Assembly: GCA_900549665.1 (NCBI GenBank)
Contig: URPH01000016.1
Coordinates: forward strand, 1-62,221
Direction: 5' to 3'
From: an uncultured Lachnospiraceae bacterium
GTDB taxonomy: Bacteria > Bacillota > Clostridia > Lachnospirales > Lachnospiraceae
Length of the DNA: 62,221 nt
Shown one piece after another: positions 41,528 through 51,544 of this stretch. The stretch's first letter is position 1; each line of letters opens with the position of its first letter. The translations under genes were made by a program, and so were the position numbers. The notes under the pieces are model-generated. The model made no database searches. It was not told the origin of the DNA and was given only the letters and a program-made list of their open reading frames with translations.

Positions 41528-43162
41528 TTATGCCATATTTTCTTTTGCGACCAGCTTGTCCGCTCCATAACGCTTGCGCAGTGCCGGCTTTTCGATCTTT
41601 CCGGTTGCATTTCTCGGAATGTCCGCAAAAATAATCTCTTTAGGACGTTTGTATCTCGGCAGTGCCATGCAGTACTCATCCATTTCTTCTTTGGTCGCCT
41701 GCATTCCATCCTTGATCTCAATGATCGCCGCGGTCTTTTCACCCAGACGCGGATCAGCCAGACCGATAACGGCTACATCCTTGATCTTTTCATGCTTACG
41801 CAGGAAATCTTCGATCTGGACCGGATAGATATTCTCACCGCCGCTGACGATAACGTCCTTTTTGCGGTCTACCAGAAAATAAAAACCGTCCTCATCCTGC
41901 ATTGCCATGTCTCCGGTGTACAGCCAGCCATCCTTTAAGCACTCAGCGGTGGCTTCCGGATTGTTGTAATAACAGGTCATGACACCGGGTCCCTTTACAC
42001 AAAGCTCTCCGACGTCACCTCTTTTTACTTCATTTCCGTTTTCATCAACGATCTTGCATTCCCAACGATAACCGGGAACACCGATCGCACCGACCTTGTG
42101 GATATTTTCCATACCCAGATGTACACAGCCGGGGCCGGTCGATTCGGAAAGACCATAATTGGTATCATACGCGTGATCAGGGAAGTATTCCTTCCATCTT
42201 TTGATCAGTGACGGCGGTACGGGCTGTGCGCCGATATGCATCAGTCTCCACTGATCCAGCTTGTAATCGGAAAGCTTCAGATCTCCGCGATCGAGCGCAT
42301 CCAGAATATCCTGTGCCCACGGAACAAGCAGCCAGACGATCGTACATTTTTCGGAAGAAACCGCTGATAAGATAGTCTCTGGCTTCGTTCCCTTTAAAAG
42401 TACTGCCTTGCTTCCTGCGACGAGACTTCCCATCCAGTGGAATTTTGCACCGGTATGATAAAGCGGCGGAATGCATAAGAAGGTATCCTCTCTTCCGGTA
42501 GCGTGATGCTTCTGCTCCATTTCGGCAGCCTGTGTCAGACTGCGGTGTTTATGTAAAATGGCTTTCGGAAAACCGGTTGTACCGGATGAAAAATAAATCG
42601 CTCCAAAATCATCATCGGAAATCGCGATCCTCGGAGCCTTGGAAGAACAGTCCGCAACCAGCTCGTGATAGCTTTCCGCAAAATTGGGACAGTTATCTCC
42701 CAAATAGATCAACAGTCTTCCTTTGGAAAGTCTGTCTGCATTGACTTCAATACGTCCGATGAACTGAGGTCCGAAAACAATGACATCAACCTCAGCGAGC
42801 TCTGCACAATATAAAATCTCATCCGCATCATAGCGGAAATTGAAAGGTACCGCAATAGCTCCTGTTTTTAAGATACCAAAATAAATAGGCAGCCATTCCA
42901 GACAGTTGTACATAATAATGGCAACCTTATCTCCTTTTTTGATGCCACGGCCAAGTAACATATTGGCAAAACGGTTGGCCTTTTCATCAAATACCTGCCA
43001 TGTGATCTCTCTCCGGTACGGCTCAAATCTGGTAGGCTCGATCAGCTCCGATTCCTTCCAGGTCGTCCTGCGTGTCTCCTTCTCCTCCGGATTTAACTCC
43101 ACAAGCGCAACCTCATCCGGATATAGTGTTGCATTTCTCTCCAAATAATCAATTACTGGCAT
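41528..43162 (-). CDS. AMP-forming acyl-CoA ligase (aryl/acyl type)
   Basis: A 544-residue adenylate-forming enzyme. The P-loop-like motif is YFSSGTTGFPK, A8 region DGWLYTGD, and the C-terminal catalytic Lys in RNATGKIEK. It activates a carboxylic acid to acyl-CoA using ATP. It is first in the operon with iorA-iorB, so an arylacetate (phenylacetate or indoleacetate) is a sensible substrate, but fatty or other acids cannot be excluded. GGGG precedes the ATG. Two palindromes upstream may bind a regulator. Confidence 0.85.
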   Translation of the reverse strand: MPVIDYLERNATLYPDEVALVELNPEEKETRRTTWKESELIEPTRFEPYRREITWQVFDEKANRFANMLLGRGIKKGDKVAIIMYNCLEWLPIYFGILKTGAIAVPFNFRYDADEILYCAELAEVDVIVFGPQFIGRIEVNADRLSKGRLLIYLGDNCPNFAESYHELVADCSSKAPRIAISDDDFGAIYFSSGTTGFPKAILHKHRSLTQAAEMEQKHHATGREDTFLCIPPLYHTGAKFHWMGSLVAGSKAVLLKGTKPETILSAVSSEKCTIVWLLVPWAQDILDALDRGDLKLSDYKLDQWRLMHIGAQPVPPSLIKRWKEYFPDHAYDTNYGLSESTGPGCVHLGMENIHKVGAIGVPGYRWECKIVDENGNEVKRGDVGELCVKGPGVMTCYYNNPEATAECLKDGWLYTGDMAMQDEDGFYFLVDRKKDVIVSGGENIYPVQIEDFLRKHEKIKDVAVIGLADPRLGEKTAAIIEIKDGMQATKEEMDEYCMALPRYKRPKEIIFADIPRNATGKIEKPALRKRYGADKLVAKENMA

Positions 43163-43194
43163 TTTATATCCCCAATCATTTTATAATTTTTCGA

Positions 43195-43223
43195 TTTAAA
43201 CGATTAAACTTTAACGCGTTAAA
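43195..43223. promoter_or_regulatory. Paired palindromic operators upstream of the ligase-iorAB operon
   Basis: TTTAA-ACGA-TTAAA (43195-43208) and TTTAACGCGTTAAA (43210-43223, a perfect palindrome) lie side by side, centres 15 bases apart. They start about 33 bases upstream of the ligase start codon. A dimeric or tetrameric repressor is likely. No regulator gene is adjacent, so the binder is unknown. Confidence 0.6.
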
Positions 43224-43449
43224 CCATATAGATATAAGGTATCACATGACTCGTAAAAAAGCAATGACAGCAGCCCCTTTGAACAAGTCTTTGAACAAGT
43301 CTTTCCGGATATGGTAGAATTACAAAGTCATTGGAAAAGCAACATTTTTATGCTGAAATGTAGAAAATCTCACCAAAATCAGATATACTGTTGGATGAAG
43401 TTGGGGATTTCCAAAAAGGATTATCTCCGGATGCAAAGGAGATTTTATA

Positions 43450-44319
43450 ATGTCTGATCAAAAAATTGCAATCGTGACCGATTCAAATAGTGGTATATCA
43501 CAGTCTAAGGCTGAAAAATACGGTGTATTCGTACTTCCCATGCGATTCAATATCGATGGAGAGGAATACATTGAAGGGATTTCGATCAGCCACAACGAAT
43601 TCTATGACAAGCAGGTAAACGGTTCACATATTTTTACATCGCAGCCATCCCCCGCTGATGTCATGGACATCTGGGATAAAGCACTGGAAAATTATGACGC
43701 CGTCATCCATATTCCCATGGCCTCCGGGCTTAGCAGCTCTTATTCAACGGCTGCCATGCTGGCCGGCGACTATGAAGGAAAGGTTGTTGTCATCGACAAC
43801 CAGAGAGTTTCTATTTCCTTAAAACAGGCTGTTTTGGATGCCAAAGCCCTGGTCGATGCCGGAAAGGATCTGATCGAGGTCCGCAACACCCTGACCATGA
43901 CAAAGGATGATGCTTCTATTTATATGATGGTGGATGACCTGAAATATCTGAAAGCCGGCGGACGCATCAGCCCCACAACCGCCGCAGTCGGTTCCATGCT
44001 TCACATCAAGCCGATCCTGTCCGTAAACGGCGGATCCATTGAAGCTTATGATAAAGTCCGTGGAACTAAGGCTGCAAAAAAGGCGATTTTGAAGGCACTG
44101 GAAAATGATATGGTCAATAAATTCCACAGCGAGGATATCAATGATTATCATCTTTATACCGCTGCTGCCTTAAGAAGAGATGAAGCGATTGCCTGGAATG
44201 AGGAAGTACAGGAGCACTTCGGAAAACGCAGCCATATCGAGGCGATCCCCTTAAGCATCGCAACCCATGTCGGCATCGGAACCTTTGGTGCCTGCCTTGC
44301 TAAGCGGATTAAGTTGTAA
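43450..44319 (+). CDS. DegV family fatty-acid-binding protein
   Basis: A 289-residue DegV (FakB-like) protein. The DSNSG start (TDSNSGIS) and the second-domain block (KYLKAGGRISPTTAAVGSML) are typical. In other Firmicutes such proteins bind a fatty acid for phosphorylation by FakA. AAAGGAG precedes the ATG. It is transcribed divergently from the ligase operon across a 287-base gap. A possible promoter, TTGAAC-N18-TAGAAT, lies at about 43289-43318. A second DegV lies at 56153. Confidence 0.9.
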   Translation: MSDQKIAIVTDSNSGISQSKAEKYGVFVLPMRFNIDGEEYIEGISISHNEFYDKQVNGSHIFTSQPSPADVMDIWDKALENYDAVIHIPMASGLSSSYSTAAMLAGDYEGKVVVIDNQRVSISLKQAVLDAKALVDAGKDLIEVRNTLTMTKDDASIYMMVDDLKYLKAGGRISPTTAAVGSMLHIKPILSVNGGSIEAYDKVRGTKAAKKAILKALENDMVNKFHSEDINDYHLYTAAALRRDEAIAWNEEVQEHFGKRSHIEAIPLSIATHVGIGTFGACLAKRIKL

Positions 44320-44329
44320 AAATGAAAAT

Positions 44330-44353
44330 GGCCGGTTGATTTTTCAACCGACC
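44330..44353 (-). terminator. Possible terminator at the end of larC
   Basis: GGTCGGTTG pairs with CAACCGGCC around a short loop, and a T-rich tract (ATTTTCATTTTT) follows on the minus strand. The hairpin covers the larC stop codon. It also lies just after the convergent degV. Confidence 0.55.
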
Positions 44354-45630
44354 ACCTGTATTAAATCATACACTTCCTGATATGTCATATGATGCTCCTT
44401 ACAAAGTCTCATAACACTTTCATATTCCGGATATATTTTTTTCTTTTGTCCTATCTGACAGACTTTTACTTCTGCCTCTCCTAACGGTGTCATAACCTTC
44501 TGGATCTGCCTGTCCAGTATAGATCTTTCTACCGGGATTCTGCGGATCCCGATCGTGGTCGTTTCCTCAAAGATAATCTGTTCCAGCTCTGCGATTTTTG
44601 TCTCGTCACAGATCACATTTAACTGCCAGCCGGGACGGTTTTTCTTCATAAAAACAGGCATATAATGTACATCTCTGGCACCTGCTGCAAACAGCCTTTC
44701 CATGGTATAGCCAAGGATTTCTCCGCTGCAGTCATCAATATTGGTTTCCAGCTTGCAGATGGCATCTCTTTCCGTATCATTTTCTGTATCATCCGTCACA
44801 TCACAGGCTTCGATCAACATAGCACGCAGAATACTTGGTCTTTGATAGGTCCTCTTGCCTGCACCAAGTCCGATTTTTTTGATGCAAAACTGTCCGGGAA
44901 GGCGAGTATCCGTCTTTAATGCTGCTACAATCGCTGCTCCGGTAGGTGTCACAAATTCTCCCTGTACATTCATGATTTCAATGGGAAGCTGATATGCTTC
45001 CATGATATTGGCCGTTGCCGGAACCGGGATTGACAATATACCATGCTGGCAGCGAACCGTTCCCATTCCTTCACAAAGCTTTGGCACGTAAACTCTGTCA
45101 ATTCCAAGATTGTCGATGCAGACCGCAACTGCGATAATATCCACGATGGAATCGATCGCACCGACCTCGTGAAAATGAACATGGTCAATATCCGTAGCAT
45201 GAGCCTTGGCTTCCGCTTTTGCTAAAATCTCAAAGATTTTTAAAGCGAGACTGCGGGCATTTTCTGTCATCTGTGTGTGGTTAATGATCTCGCGGATTTC
45301 GGGCAGGCCACGGTGCTCATGATGATGGTGATGATCATAGCTGTGCTCTGTGTGATCTTGTCCACTTAATTCAGCATAAACAGTCCCATCCCCATGCAGA
45401 TATGCCATATCATGATCGTGATTTTCATGCTCCTTATCCAACACGACATTAAAATCACAGCAGTCGACACCGGCCTTTTTTACCCTTGATATCGCAATCG
45501 AAAATCCATCTGCCGGAACGCTGTCAAGCACATCCCGCAATACCTTTTCATCCGCGCCCAGATCCAGGAGCGCAGCAACTGTCATATCGCCGCTGATACC
45601 GGCATTACATTCTAAATATAATGAATTCAT
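44344..45630 (-). CDS. larC: Nickel insertion protein LarC
   Basis: A 428-residue protein of the LarC family, which inserts nickel into the pincer cofactor using CTP. The N-terminus has ECNAGISGDM. A His-rich stretch (DHHHHHEH, residues ~99-106) follows an earlier HENHDHDM and is likely to bind nickel. In Lactobacillus plantarum the gene is split and joined by a frameshift; here it is one unbroken frame. It is the last of larB-larE-larC. Confidence 0.9.
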   Translation of the reverse strand: MNSLYLECNAGISGDMTVAALLDLGADEKVLRDVLDSVPADGFSIAISRVKKAGVDCCDFNVVLDKEHENHDHDMAYLHGDGTVYAELSGQDHTEHSYDHHHHHEHRGLPEIREIINHTQMTENARSLALKIFEILAKAEAKAHATDIDHVHFHEVGAIDSIVDIIAVAVCIDNLGIDRVYVPKLCEGMGTVRCQHGILSIPVPATANIMEAYQLPIEIMNVQGEFVTPTGAAIVAALKTDTRLPGQFCIKKIGLGAGKRTYQRPSILRAMLIEACDVTDDTENDTERDAICKLETNIDDCSGEILGYTMERLFAAGARDVHYMPVFMKKNRPGWQLNVICDETKIAELEQIIFEETTTIGIRRIPVERSILDRQIQKVMTPLGEAEVKVCQIGQKKKIYPEYESVMRLCKEHHMTYQEVYDLIQVVG

Positions 45631-45666
45631 TTTTTCACCGTCTTTTTTATTCTTCTGATTATCATT

Positions 45667-46545
45667 TTAATGATCTGCAGGGGTCTTTTTCTGCAGGGTT
45701 TCATTCATACTTCCGGTCCGGTAACCGTTCAGATCCAGGGATACATAGGTAAATCCATATTCCCTGAATTTGGATGTGATCTTTGTCCGGACTTTTTCTT
45801 CTATTATTTTATCAAATTCTTCCGGCAAAATCTCGATCCGCGCCATTTTCCCGTGCAGACGTACTCTGAACTGACGAAATCCCAGATCCAGCAAAAGCTG
45901 CTCGGCACGATCCACCATCGACAATTTTTCCGTTGTTATGTTTTCGCCATATACAAAGCGGGAAGCCAGACACGCATAAGAGGGTTTGTCCCATGTCGAA
46001 AGCTTTAATTTTTCCGATAAGAACCGGATCTCGCTTTTGGACAGGTTGGTCTCCTGTAAAGGACTCAGGATACCCAGCTCTTTTATCGCCTTCATTCCCG
46101 GCCGGTAATCATGACAGTCATCCGCATTGGACCCTTCCACCAGCACAAAGTCTCCTCTTTCAACCGCAATTTCCTTCATTTTGGTAAACAACGCCCTTTT
46201 GCAGATATAACAACGGTCAGGCGGATTGCTTGTAAATGCCGGCTCCTTCATCTGCTCGCCGGTACAGATTTCCTGATGGATATCTTCTTTTTCACAAAAC
46301 TGCTTTGACTCTGCCAGCTCCCTGTCCGGCACAAATTCTGCCGTAGCCGTAATGGCAATCGCATTGTCCTTCAATACATCATGGGCAACCTTCAATAAAA
46401 AGGTAGAATCCACACCACCGGAAAAAGCCACGGCTATTCTTCCCTTTTCAAGCAGATATTTTTTTAAATTCTCCAGCTTTTCAAGCGCGATCTCTTCAAA
46501 TTCGGTTGTTTCGTATTCTGTTTCTTCCAATTTTATCTCTTCCAA
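45667..46545 (-). CDS. larE: Sulfur transferase LarE
   Basis: A 292-residue PP-loop ATPase (SGGVDST) that supplies sulfur to the nickel-pincer cofactor. Cys192 (PSYACLASR) matches the sulfur-donor position. A CxxC at Cys112 and Cys115 (DRCYICK) would give a third and second ligand for a [4Fe-4S] cluster, as in the cluster-type LarE enzymes, rather than the sacrificial-cysteine type. The start is uncertain: TTG at 46545 lacks a clear ribosome site, while a TTG at 46530 follows GGAAGAG. It lies 25 bases after larB. Confidence 0.88.
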   Translation of the reverse strand: MEEIKLEETEYETTEFEEIALEKLENLKKYLLEKGRIAVAFSGGVDSTFLLKVAHDVLKDNAIAITATAEFVPDRELAESKQFCEKEDIHQEICTGEQMKEPAFTSNPPDRCYICKRALFTKMKEIAVERGDFVLVEGSNADDCHDYRPGMKAIKELGILSPLQETNLSKSEIRFLSEKLKLSTWDKPSYACLASRFVYGENITTEKLSMVDRAEQLLLDLGFRQFRVRLHGKMARIEILPEEFDKIIEEKVRTKITSKFREYGFTYVSLDLNGYRTGSMNETLQKKTPADH

Positions 46546-46569
46546 TCCTGTAACTTATGATTTTTGTCA

Positions 46570-47319
46570 TCATTTATTTCTTTCTGCCAGCCGGTTGATC
46601 TGCGTTGCCATATATCCGGCGCCATAGCCGTTATCTATGTTGACTACAGCGACACCGTTTGCACAGGAATTGATCATGGTAAGCAGCGCAGACAAGCCAT
46701 GCATGCTCGCACCATATCCGACAGAGGTCGGAACCGCGATCACCGGATTGCTCACAAGACCGCCTATGACGCTTGCAAGTGCACCTTCCATGCCTGCTAT
46801 TGCAATCACACAGTTTGCAGACTGAATTTCTTCCGCCTTGGACAGCAGTCTGTGAATCCCACTGACCCCGACATCATAAAACCGCTGTACACGGGATCCA
46901 AAAAATTCGGCTGTCTGGGCCGCTTCCTCCGCTACGGGAATATCCGCTGTCCCGGCTGTACACACGGCAATACTGCCAATCCGCTTTTTGTCCGGCTTTT
47001 CATATTTTAAAATATGGGAAATCTCATCATAGGTAATTTCCGGAATTTTTTCCCGGACCAGTTCATATTGATGTCGGTCAGCCCTTGTTCCAAAAACCTC
47101 TCCATGCAGATCATACATTTTACAATATATGTCCGAAAGACAGGCATCCGGCTTGCCCGCGCAGAAGATCACCTCCGGAAAACCGGAGCGGATCTCCCTA
47201 TGGGAATCGAGCTTGGCAAATCCAAGCTCTTCATAAGGCTGCTTTTTAAAAAAACGGGCCGCGTCCTCAACTGACATTTCATTATTTTTTACTTTGTTTA
47301 AAATCTCAACTGCATCCAT
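46570..47319 (-). CDS. larB: Pyridinium biscarboxylate synthase LarB
   Basis: A 249-residue protein of the LarB family (PurE-like C-terminal domain), which carboxylates and hydrolyses nicotinic acid adenine dinucleotide in the first step of nickel-pincer cofactor synthesis. The C-terminal block VNIDNGYGAGYMATQINRL is typical. The ATG at 47319 follows AGGTGA; the longer frame to 47367 would start close to the RND gene stop. It lies 61 bases after the RND gene. Confidence 0.9.
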   Translation of the reverse strand: MDAVEILNKVKNNEMSVEDAARFFKKQPYEELGFAKLDSHREIRSGFPEVIFCAGKPDACLSDIYCKMYDLHGEVFGTRADRHQYELVREKIPEITYDEISHILKYEKPDKKRIGSIAVCTAGTADIPVAEEAAQTAEFFGSRVQRFYDVGVSGIHRLLSKAEEIQSANCVIAIAGMEGALASVIGGLVSNPVIAVPTSVGYGASMHGLSALLTMINSCANGVAVVNIDNGYGAGYMATQINRLAERNK

Positions 47320-47380
47320 GAAATCACCTATTTCTGTTTTTAGGATTGCGGGGGGTGCATAGCACATGGCAATCTTTATT

Positions 47381-50300
47381 TTATTCGGCGTCTAACTCCA
47401 GATCTTCATCCTTTACAACCTTATATTCTTCCTTATTAAACAGATCGTACAGACACGGTACTACAAACAGAGTCATCAAAGTCGCATATAAAAGTCCACC
47501 GATGCAGACAATCGCTACCGGCTGCATCATTTCACTACCCATATCTCTTGCTAAAGCCATATCAAACAGACCGAGGATCGTGGTCAGTGTCGTCATCAGA
47601 ATAGGTCTCATACGGGTCATACCGGCCTCTACGATCGCCTCTCTCTTTTTCATTCCCTCGGCACGCAGCTGATTGATAAAGTCAACCAGAACAATACCGT
47701 TATTTACAATGATACCGGTCAGCATGACAAATCCTATCATGGAAATAACGCTGATATCCATTCCACAGATTAAAAGCGAAAGGAATCCGCCGGTAAATGC
47801 AAGAGGAATCGTAAACAGGATAATAAATGGTGATTTCAGCGACTGGAACTGCGCAACCATAACCAGATATACTAAAACAATACCCAGTAAGATCATCAGT
47901 ACAAGCTGCCTCATGGCATCCATAATCTGCTCATTCTGTCCGTTAAACTCAATGGACATTCCTGCAGGCAGTTCATATTTGTCCAGTGCATTTTTTACAT
48001 CCGAAGTAATTTTTGTCACATTATAACCGTCCTCAATGCCACAGCTGATCGTCAGATACCGCTTCTGGTTTTCACGGTTGATCGTCTGTAAAGACTGTGT
48101 CTCTGTGATCGTTGCAATATCGGAAAGGCGGATTTTCTTGCTTTCGCCGTCCTGTGTTGTCGTATCAAATGTATATTTTTTCAGATCGGCTAAAGAAAGC
48201 TTTTTCTCCTCATCCTTTTCAACCACAACATCATAGCTGTCTGTATTCATTGTAATCGAGGTCGCTGTAGCTTCTGACTGGATGGCACCGGCAAGCTTTT
48301 GATAAACCTGTGCCACGGTCAGACCTTCCTTCATGGCAGCCTCTTTATCAACCGTCACCTTGATCGCAGGTGTTGCATCATCCAGGCCGTCCGATACATC
48401 CGTCGTTCCTTTGACACCTTCCACAACCTTGGCAACATCCTTTGCCGTCTCCTGCAAAGCATCCATATCATCACCATACAGATACAGGGTCACACCGCTT
48501 CCGCCAAGCATGGACATCATACTGGACATACCGCCGTCCGCCTGTGTCTCAACCGTGCACTGATAGGTTTCACCAAGTGCATCGATCCGGGAAGCAAGCG
48601 CATGTGTATCGATTGAACCATCCTCATCCAGCATAACATACAAGGTCGTGCTTGGTCCATCTGAGGAGCTGCCGCCCATCATGGACAGGGTGCTTCCCTC
48701 ACTTTGTGCCATGGCACCAACACTTGCGACACCATCCATTTTCATAACATCTTCCACAATATGATCGGAAGCATCTACCAGATCCGTAAATGTCCCGTCC
48801 TCGGAAACAGTAATGGTTGCTGACATCTGGTTGGATGTCATATCCGGCATAAAGATGAAGCCTTTTAATATAGCTGCCACACAGCTGAATACTAAAAGTC
48901 CGAGTGCAATTCCAAGTGTGATAAATTTATGGTTCAAAGAAAAACTTACGAGCTTTTCATAACCGGCAAGCAGCTTTTTCATCAAAGGCTGCGGCTTTTC
49001 TTTACTGTTTTTCAAAATACGGGAAGCCATCGCCGGAACCAGTGTCAGTGAAATGATCAGACTGGCGATCAGCGCATAACCCATTGTCAGCGCCAGATCC
49101 GTAAATAACTCCTTGGTAAGACCCTCTACAAAGACGATCGGTATAAAGACACAGATCGTTGTCAGAGTCGAGGATACAACCGCACCGGCTACCTGTGATG
49201 CTCCGGCCACTGCCGCTTTCAGGGCACTTTCGCCCTTGGAGATCAACCGGTATGTATTTTCGATAACGACAACCGAGTTGTCAACCAACATGCCGACGGC
49301 AATCGCCAGACCCGACATAGAGATCATATTCAGGGTAATACCTGAAAAATACATCAGCACAAAGGCAAAGATAACACTGATCGGGATAGAGCACAGGGTA
49401 ATAAAGGTCGGCCGTATATCCTTTAAGAACAAAAACAGGATGATCACAGCAAACAGGGCTCCCAACAGTAAGCTCTTTAATATGGAATTGATGATCAGGT
49501 AAATATAATCACCCTGATCCATCATGGTCGAATAATGGAAACCGTCATACTCCTCTGTCAGCTGATCGAGGCGGTCTGTGATATTTTCGGCAACCTTGGC
49601 AGTCGCATAGGTAGACTGCTTGGTGAAGGAAAGCATAATACCGTTTGTGCCGTCAATATTGGCATAAACCTCATCACTGTTGTCGGACATAAAGATGTCG
49701 GCAACATCAGATAAATAAATCGGATCCAGTCCGTCCAACTGCATATCCATGATCAGCAGATTGCTGATCTCGTCCTCGTCGACAATCTCATCGCCGACGC
49801 TGACCATATATTTGGTTCCGTCCTCTTCCACATAACCTGCCGGCATGGCGAAGTTCTGCGCATACAGGATCTGGGATACCATGTCCATCGTAATAATATT
49901 GTTCAGATCAGCCTGCTCATAAGCCTGTTCCTTGGCATCATTGAACTGCTCCAAGCCTGCATCCAGCTGGGACTGTGCACTGGACAACTGAAACTCTCCA
50001 AGTAAAAGCTGGGTTGTCGCTTCACTTAACTGGAACATGCCAAGCATCTTCTGCTCTTCGAGCAATTTCTGTCCGTCGCTAAGCTGCATGCTTCCGTTTT
50101 CAATCTGTGCAAGGCCATCATTGATCTTGTTTAATCCGGCATCTACCTGCAAAAGCCCGTTATCAAGCTCTGTCAAAGCATTTTTGACATCGCCTCTGGA
50201 CATTCCCTGCGCACTTAACGCCTGATCGATCTGACTTAGTCCGGCATTGACCTGTGTAAGGCTTTCGTTGACCTGTGCAAGCTGGTACTCCATTGCTGCG

Positions 50301-51544
50301 ATCTTTTCATCCAGACCACCACGGTCGGTTCCTGCCTGTGCCAACTGCGCATCCAGCTGTGTATAAGCTGTCTGTAATGCCTCATCATAAGCTGTCTGAT
50401 AAGCAGCTGCAAAGGCCGCCTGATACTCGGCTGAGGCCTGGATCGTAACAAGCACATCTGCGGGAATGTCCGCATCGGCTGCTATGCCGTAGGCTGCTTT
50501 CATCTGATTTAAAACGGCGCTTTCCACCTGTGGACGTACCTGTGCTTCCACCTGTGAGGGCAATGCTGCTTCTGCATTTTTAGCTTCCTTTAATGCGGCA
50601 ATTCCGCTCTCTAACTGTGTCTTGGCACTTTCTAACTCTGCTTTGGCACTCTCTGCCTTTTCTATACTGTCGGAAAGCTCCGTCAGGGATTTTTTCTTAT
50701 CCTCCAGATCTTTTTTGGTTTCTTCCAGCTCTGTCTTTTTCTGCTGAAGCGGTATCTTTACTTCAAGTAACTGGCTGCTGCCGGATGAAAGCTGTGCGGA
50801 AGCGCCGGCCGTCTGCTCTGCTAACTGCTCTTTTCCCGCATCCAGCTCACTTTTTCCGGAATTGATCTTGCTCTTTCCGCTGTTGATCTCGCTCTGACCG
50901 TCTTCCAGCTCTTTTTTGGCATCGGCAAATTTGTCATCCAACGCTGCCGCAATTTCTTCATTGACTTTATCAATTTTATCCTGATTTAAAACAACATGGA
51001 TCTTTGTTTCGGAAAGTCCGGATGCGTCCACACTTGCCACACCCTCTACACCTTCAAGCTTGGGAATGATCTCCTTTTGCATAAAGTTGGACAATTCCTG
51101 TGTATCCATGTCATCCATTCCGACTGCCGTAACAGAAACCGGCAGCATAGAGGGATTGATCTTTAAAATATAAGGAGTTCCTACCGTATCCTCCCAGGAA
51201 CCGGACACCGAATCGACATCCTGCAAAATGTCCACCGAAATGGTGTCCATATTGACATCCTCTTCAAACTCCAGAACAACCATGGAATAGTTTTCGCTGG
51301 AGCTGGAGGTCACATTTTTGATCTTATCCAGCGTGGCAAACGTCTGCTCCAGCGGCTTGGATATTTCCGTTTCCACCTTTTCGGGGGTCGCTCCGGGATA
51401 GGTTGTGATAACCAGCACATACGGCAGGTTCATATTGGGCATCAGATCCGGCGTCATCTTGGTATATGACACAATTCCGAGCACAATGATCGCAACCATC
51501 GCAACAAAAACGGTATACGGCTTTTTGACACTAAATTTAGACAT
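47381..51544 (-). CDS. RND-family exporter with large coiled-coil insert
   Basis: A 1387-residue AcrB/HAE1-type membrane pump. TM1 is at residues ~10-27. About 350 residues (~197-545) are inserted in the first porter region: heptad-like Glu/Lys/Leu runs and repeats such as INSGKS and QLDAGL, which suggest coiled coil. The second half has the usual helices and signatures (GLAIAVGMLVDNSVVV). No membrane-fusion protein or outer-membrane gene is nearby, so the insert may replace the adaptor in this Gram-positive. The start follows AAAGGAG and overlaps the TetR stop by 8 bases. Substrate unknown. Confidence 0.85.
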   Translation of the reverse strand: MSKFSVKKPYTVFVAMVAIIVLGIVSYTKMTPDLMPNMNLPYVLVITTYPGATPEKVETEISKPLEQTFATLDKIKNVTSSSSENYSMVVLEFEEDVNMDTISVDILQDVDSVSGSWEDTVGTPYILKINPSMLPVSVTAVGMDDMDTQELSNFMQKEIIPKLEGVEGVASVDASGLSETKIHVVLNQDKIDKVNEEIAAALDDKFADAKKELEDGQSEINSGKSKINSGKSELDAGKEQLAEQTAGASAQLSSGSSQLLEVKIPLQQKKTELEETKKDLEDKKKSLTELSDSIEKAESAKAELESAKTQLESGIAALKEAKNAEAALPSQVEAQVRPQVESAVLNQMKAAYGIAADADIPADVLVTIQASAEYQAAFAAAYQTAYDEALQTAYTQLDAQLAQAGTDRGGLDEKIAAMEYQLAQVNESLTQVNAGLSQIDQALSAQGMSRGDVKNALTELDNGLLQVDAGLNKINDGLAQIENGSMQLSDGQKLLEEQKMLGMFQLSEATTQLLLGEFQLSSAQSQLDAGLEQFNDAKEQAYEQADLNNIITMDMVSQILYAQNFAMPAGYVEEDGTKYMVSVGDEIVDEDEISNLLIMDMQLDGLDPIYLSDVADIFMSDNSDEVYANIDGTNGIMLSFTKQSTYATAKVAENITDRLDQLTEEYDGFHYSTMMDQGDYIYLIINSILKSLLLGALFAVIILFLFLKDIRPTFITLCSIPISVIFAFVLMYFSGITLNMISMSGLAIAVGMLVDNSVVVIENTYRLISKGESALKAAVAGASQVAGAVVSSTLTTICVFIPIVFVEGLTKELFTDLALTMGYALIASLIISLTLVPAMASRILKNSKEKPQPLMKKLLAGYEKLVSFSLNHKFITLGIALGLLVFSCVAAILKGFIFMPDMTSNQMSATITVSEDGTFTDLVDASDHIVEDVMKMDGVASVGAMAQSEGSTLSMMGGSSSDGPSTTLYVMLDEDGSIDTHALASRIDALGETYQCTVETQADGGMSSMMSMLGGSGVTLYLYGDDMDALQETAKDVAKVVEGVKGTTDVSDGLDDATPAIKVTVDKEAAMKEGLTVAQVYQKLAGAIQSEATATSITMNTDSYDVVVEKDEEKKLSLADLKKYTFDTTTQDGESKKIRLSDIATITETQSLQTINRENQKRYLTISCGIEDGYNVTKITSDVKNALDKYELPAGMSIEFNGQNEQIMDAMRQLVLMILLGIVLVYLVMVAQFQSLKSPFIILFTIPLAFTGGFLSLLICGMDISVISMIGFVMLTGIIVNNGIVLVDFINQLRAEGMKKREAIVEAGMTRMRPILMTTLTTILGLFDMALARDMGSEMMQPVAIVCIGGLLYATLMTLFVVPCLYDLFNKEEYKVVKDEDLELDAE

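Noticed and set aside
44344..45630. A frameshift in larC
   Set aside because: The gene is split in Lactobacillus, but here one frame runs from ECNAGISGDM to the end without a break.
47346..47378. Hairpin between the RND gene and larB as a terminator
   Set aside because: GATTGC/GCAATC with an inner GTGC/GCAC can pair, but no T-tract follows on the minus strand.
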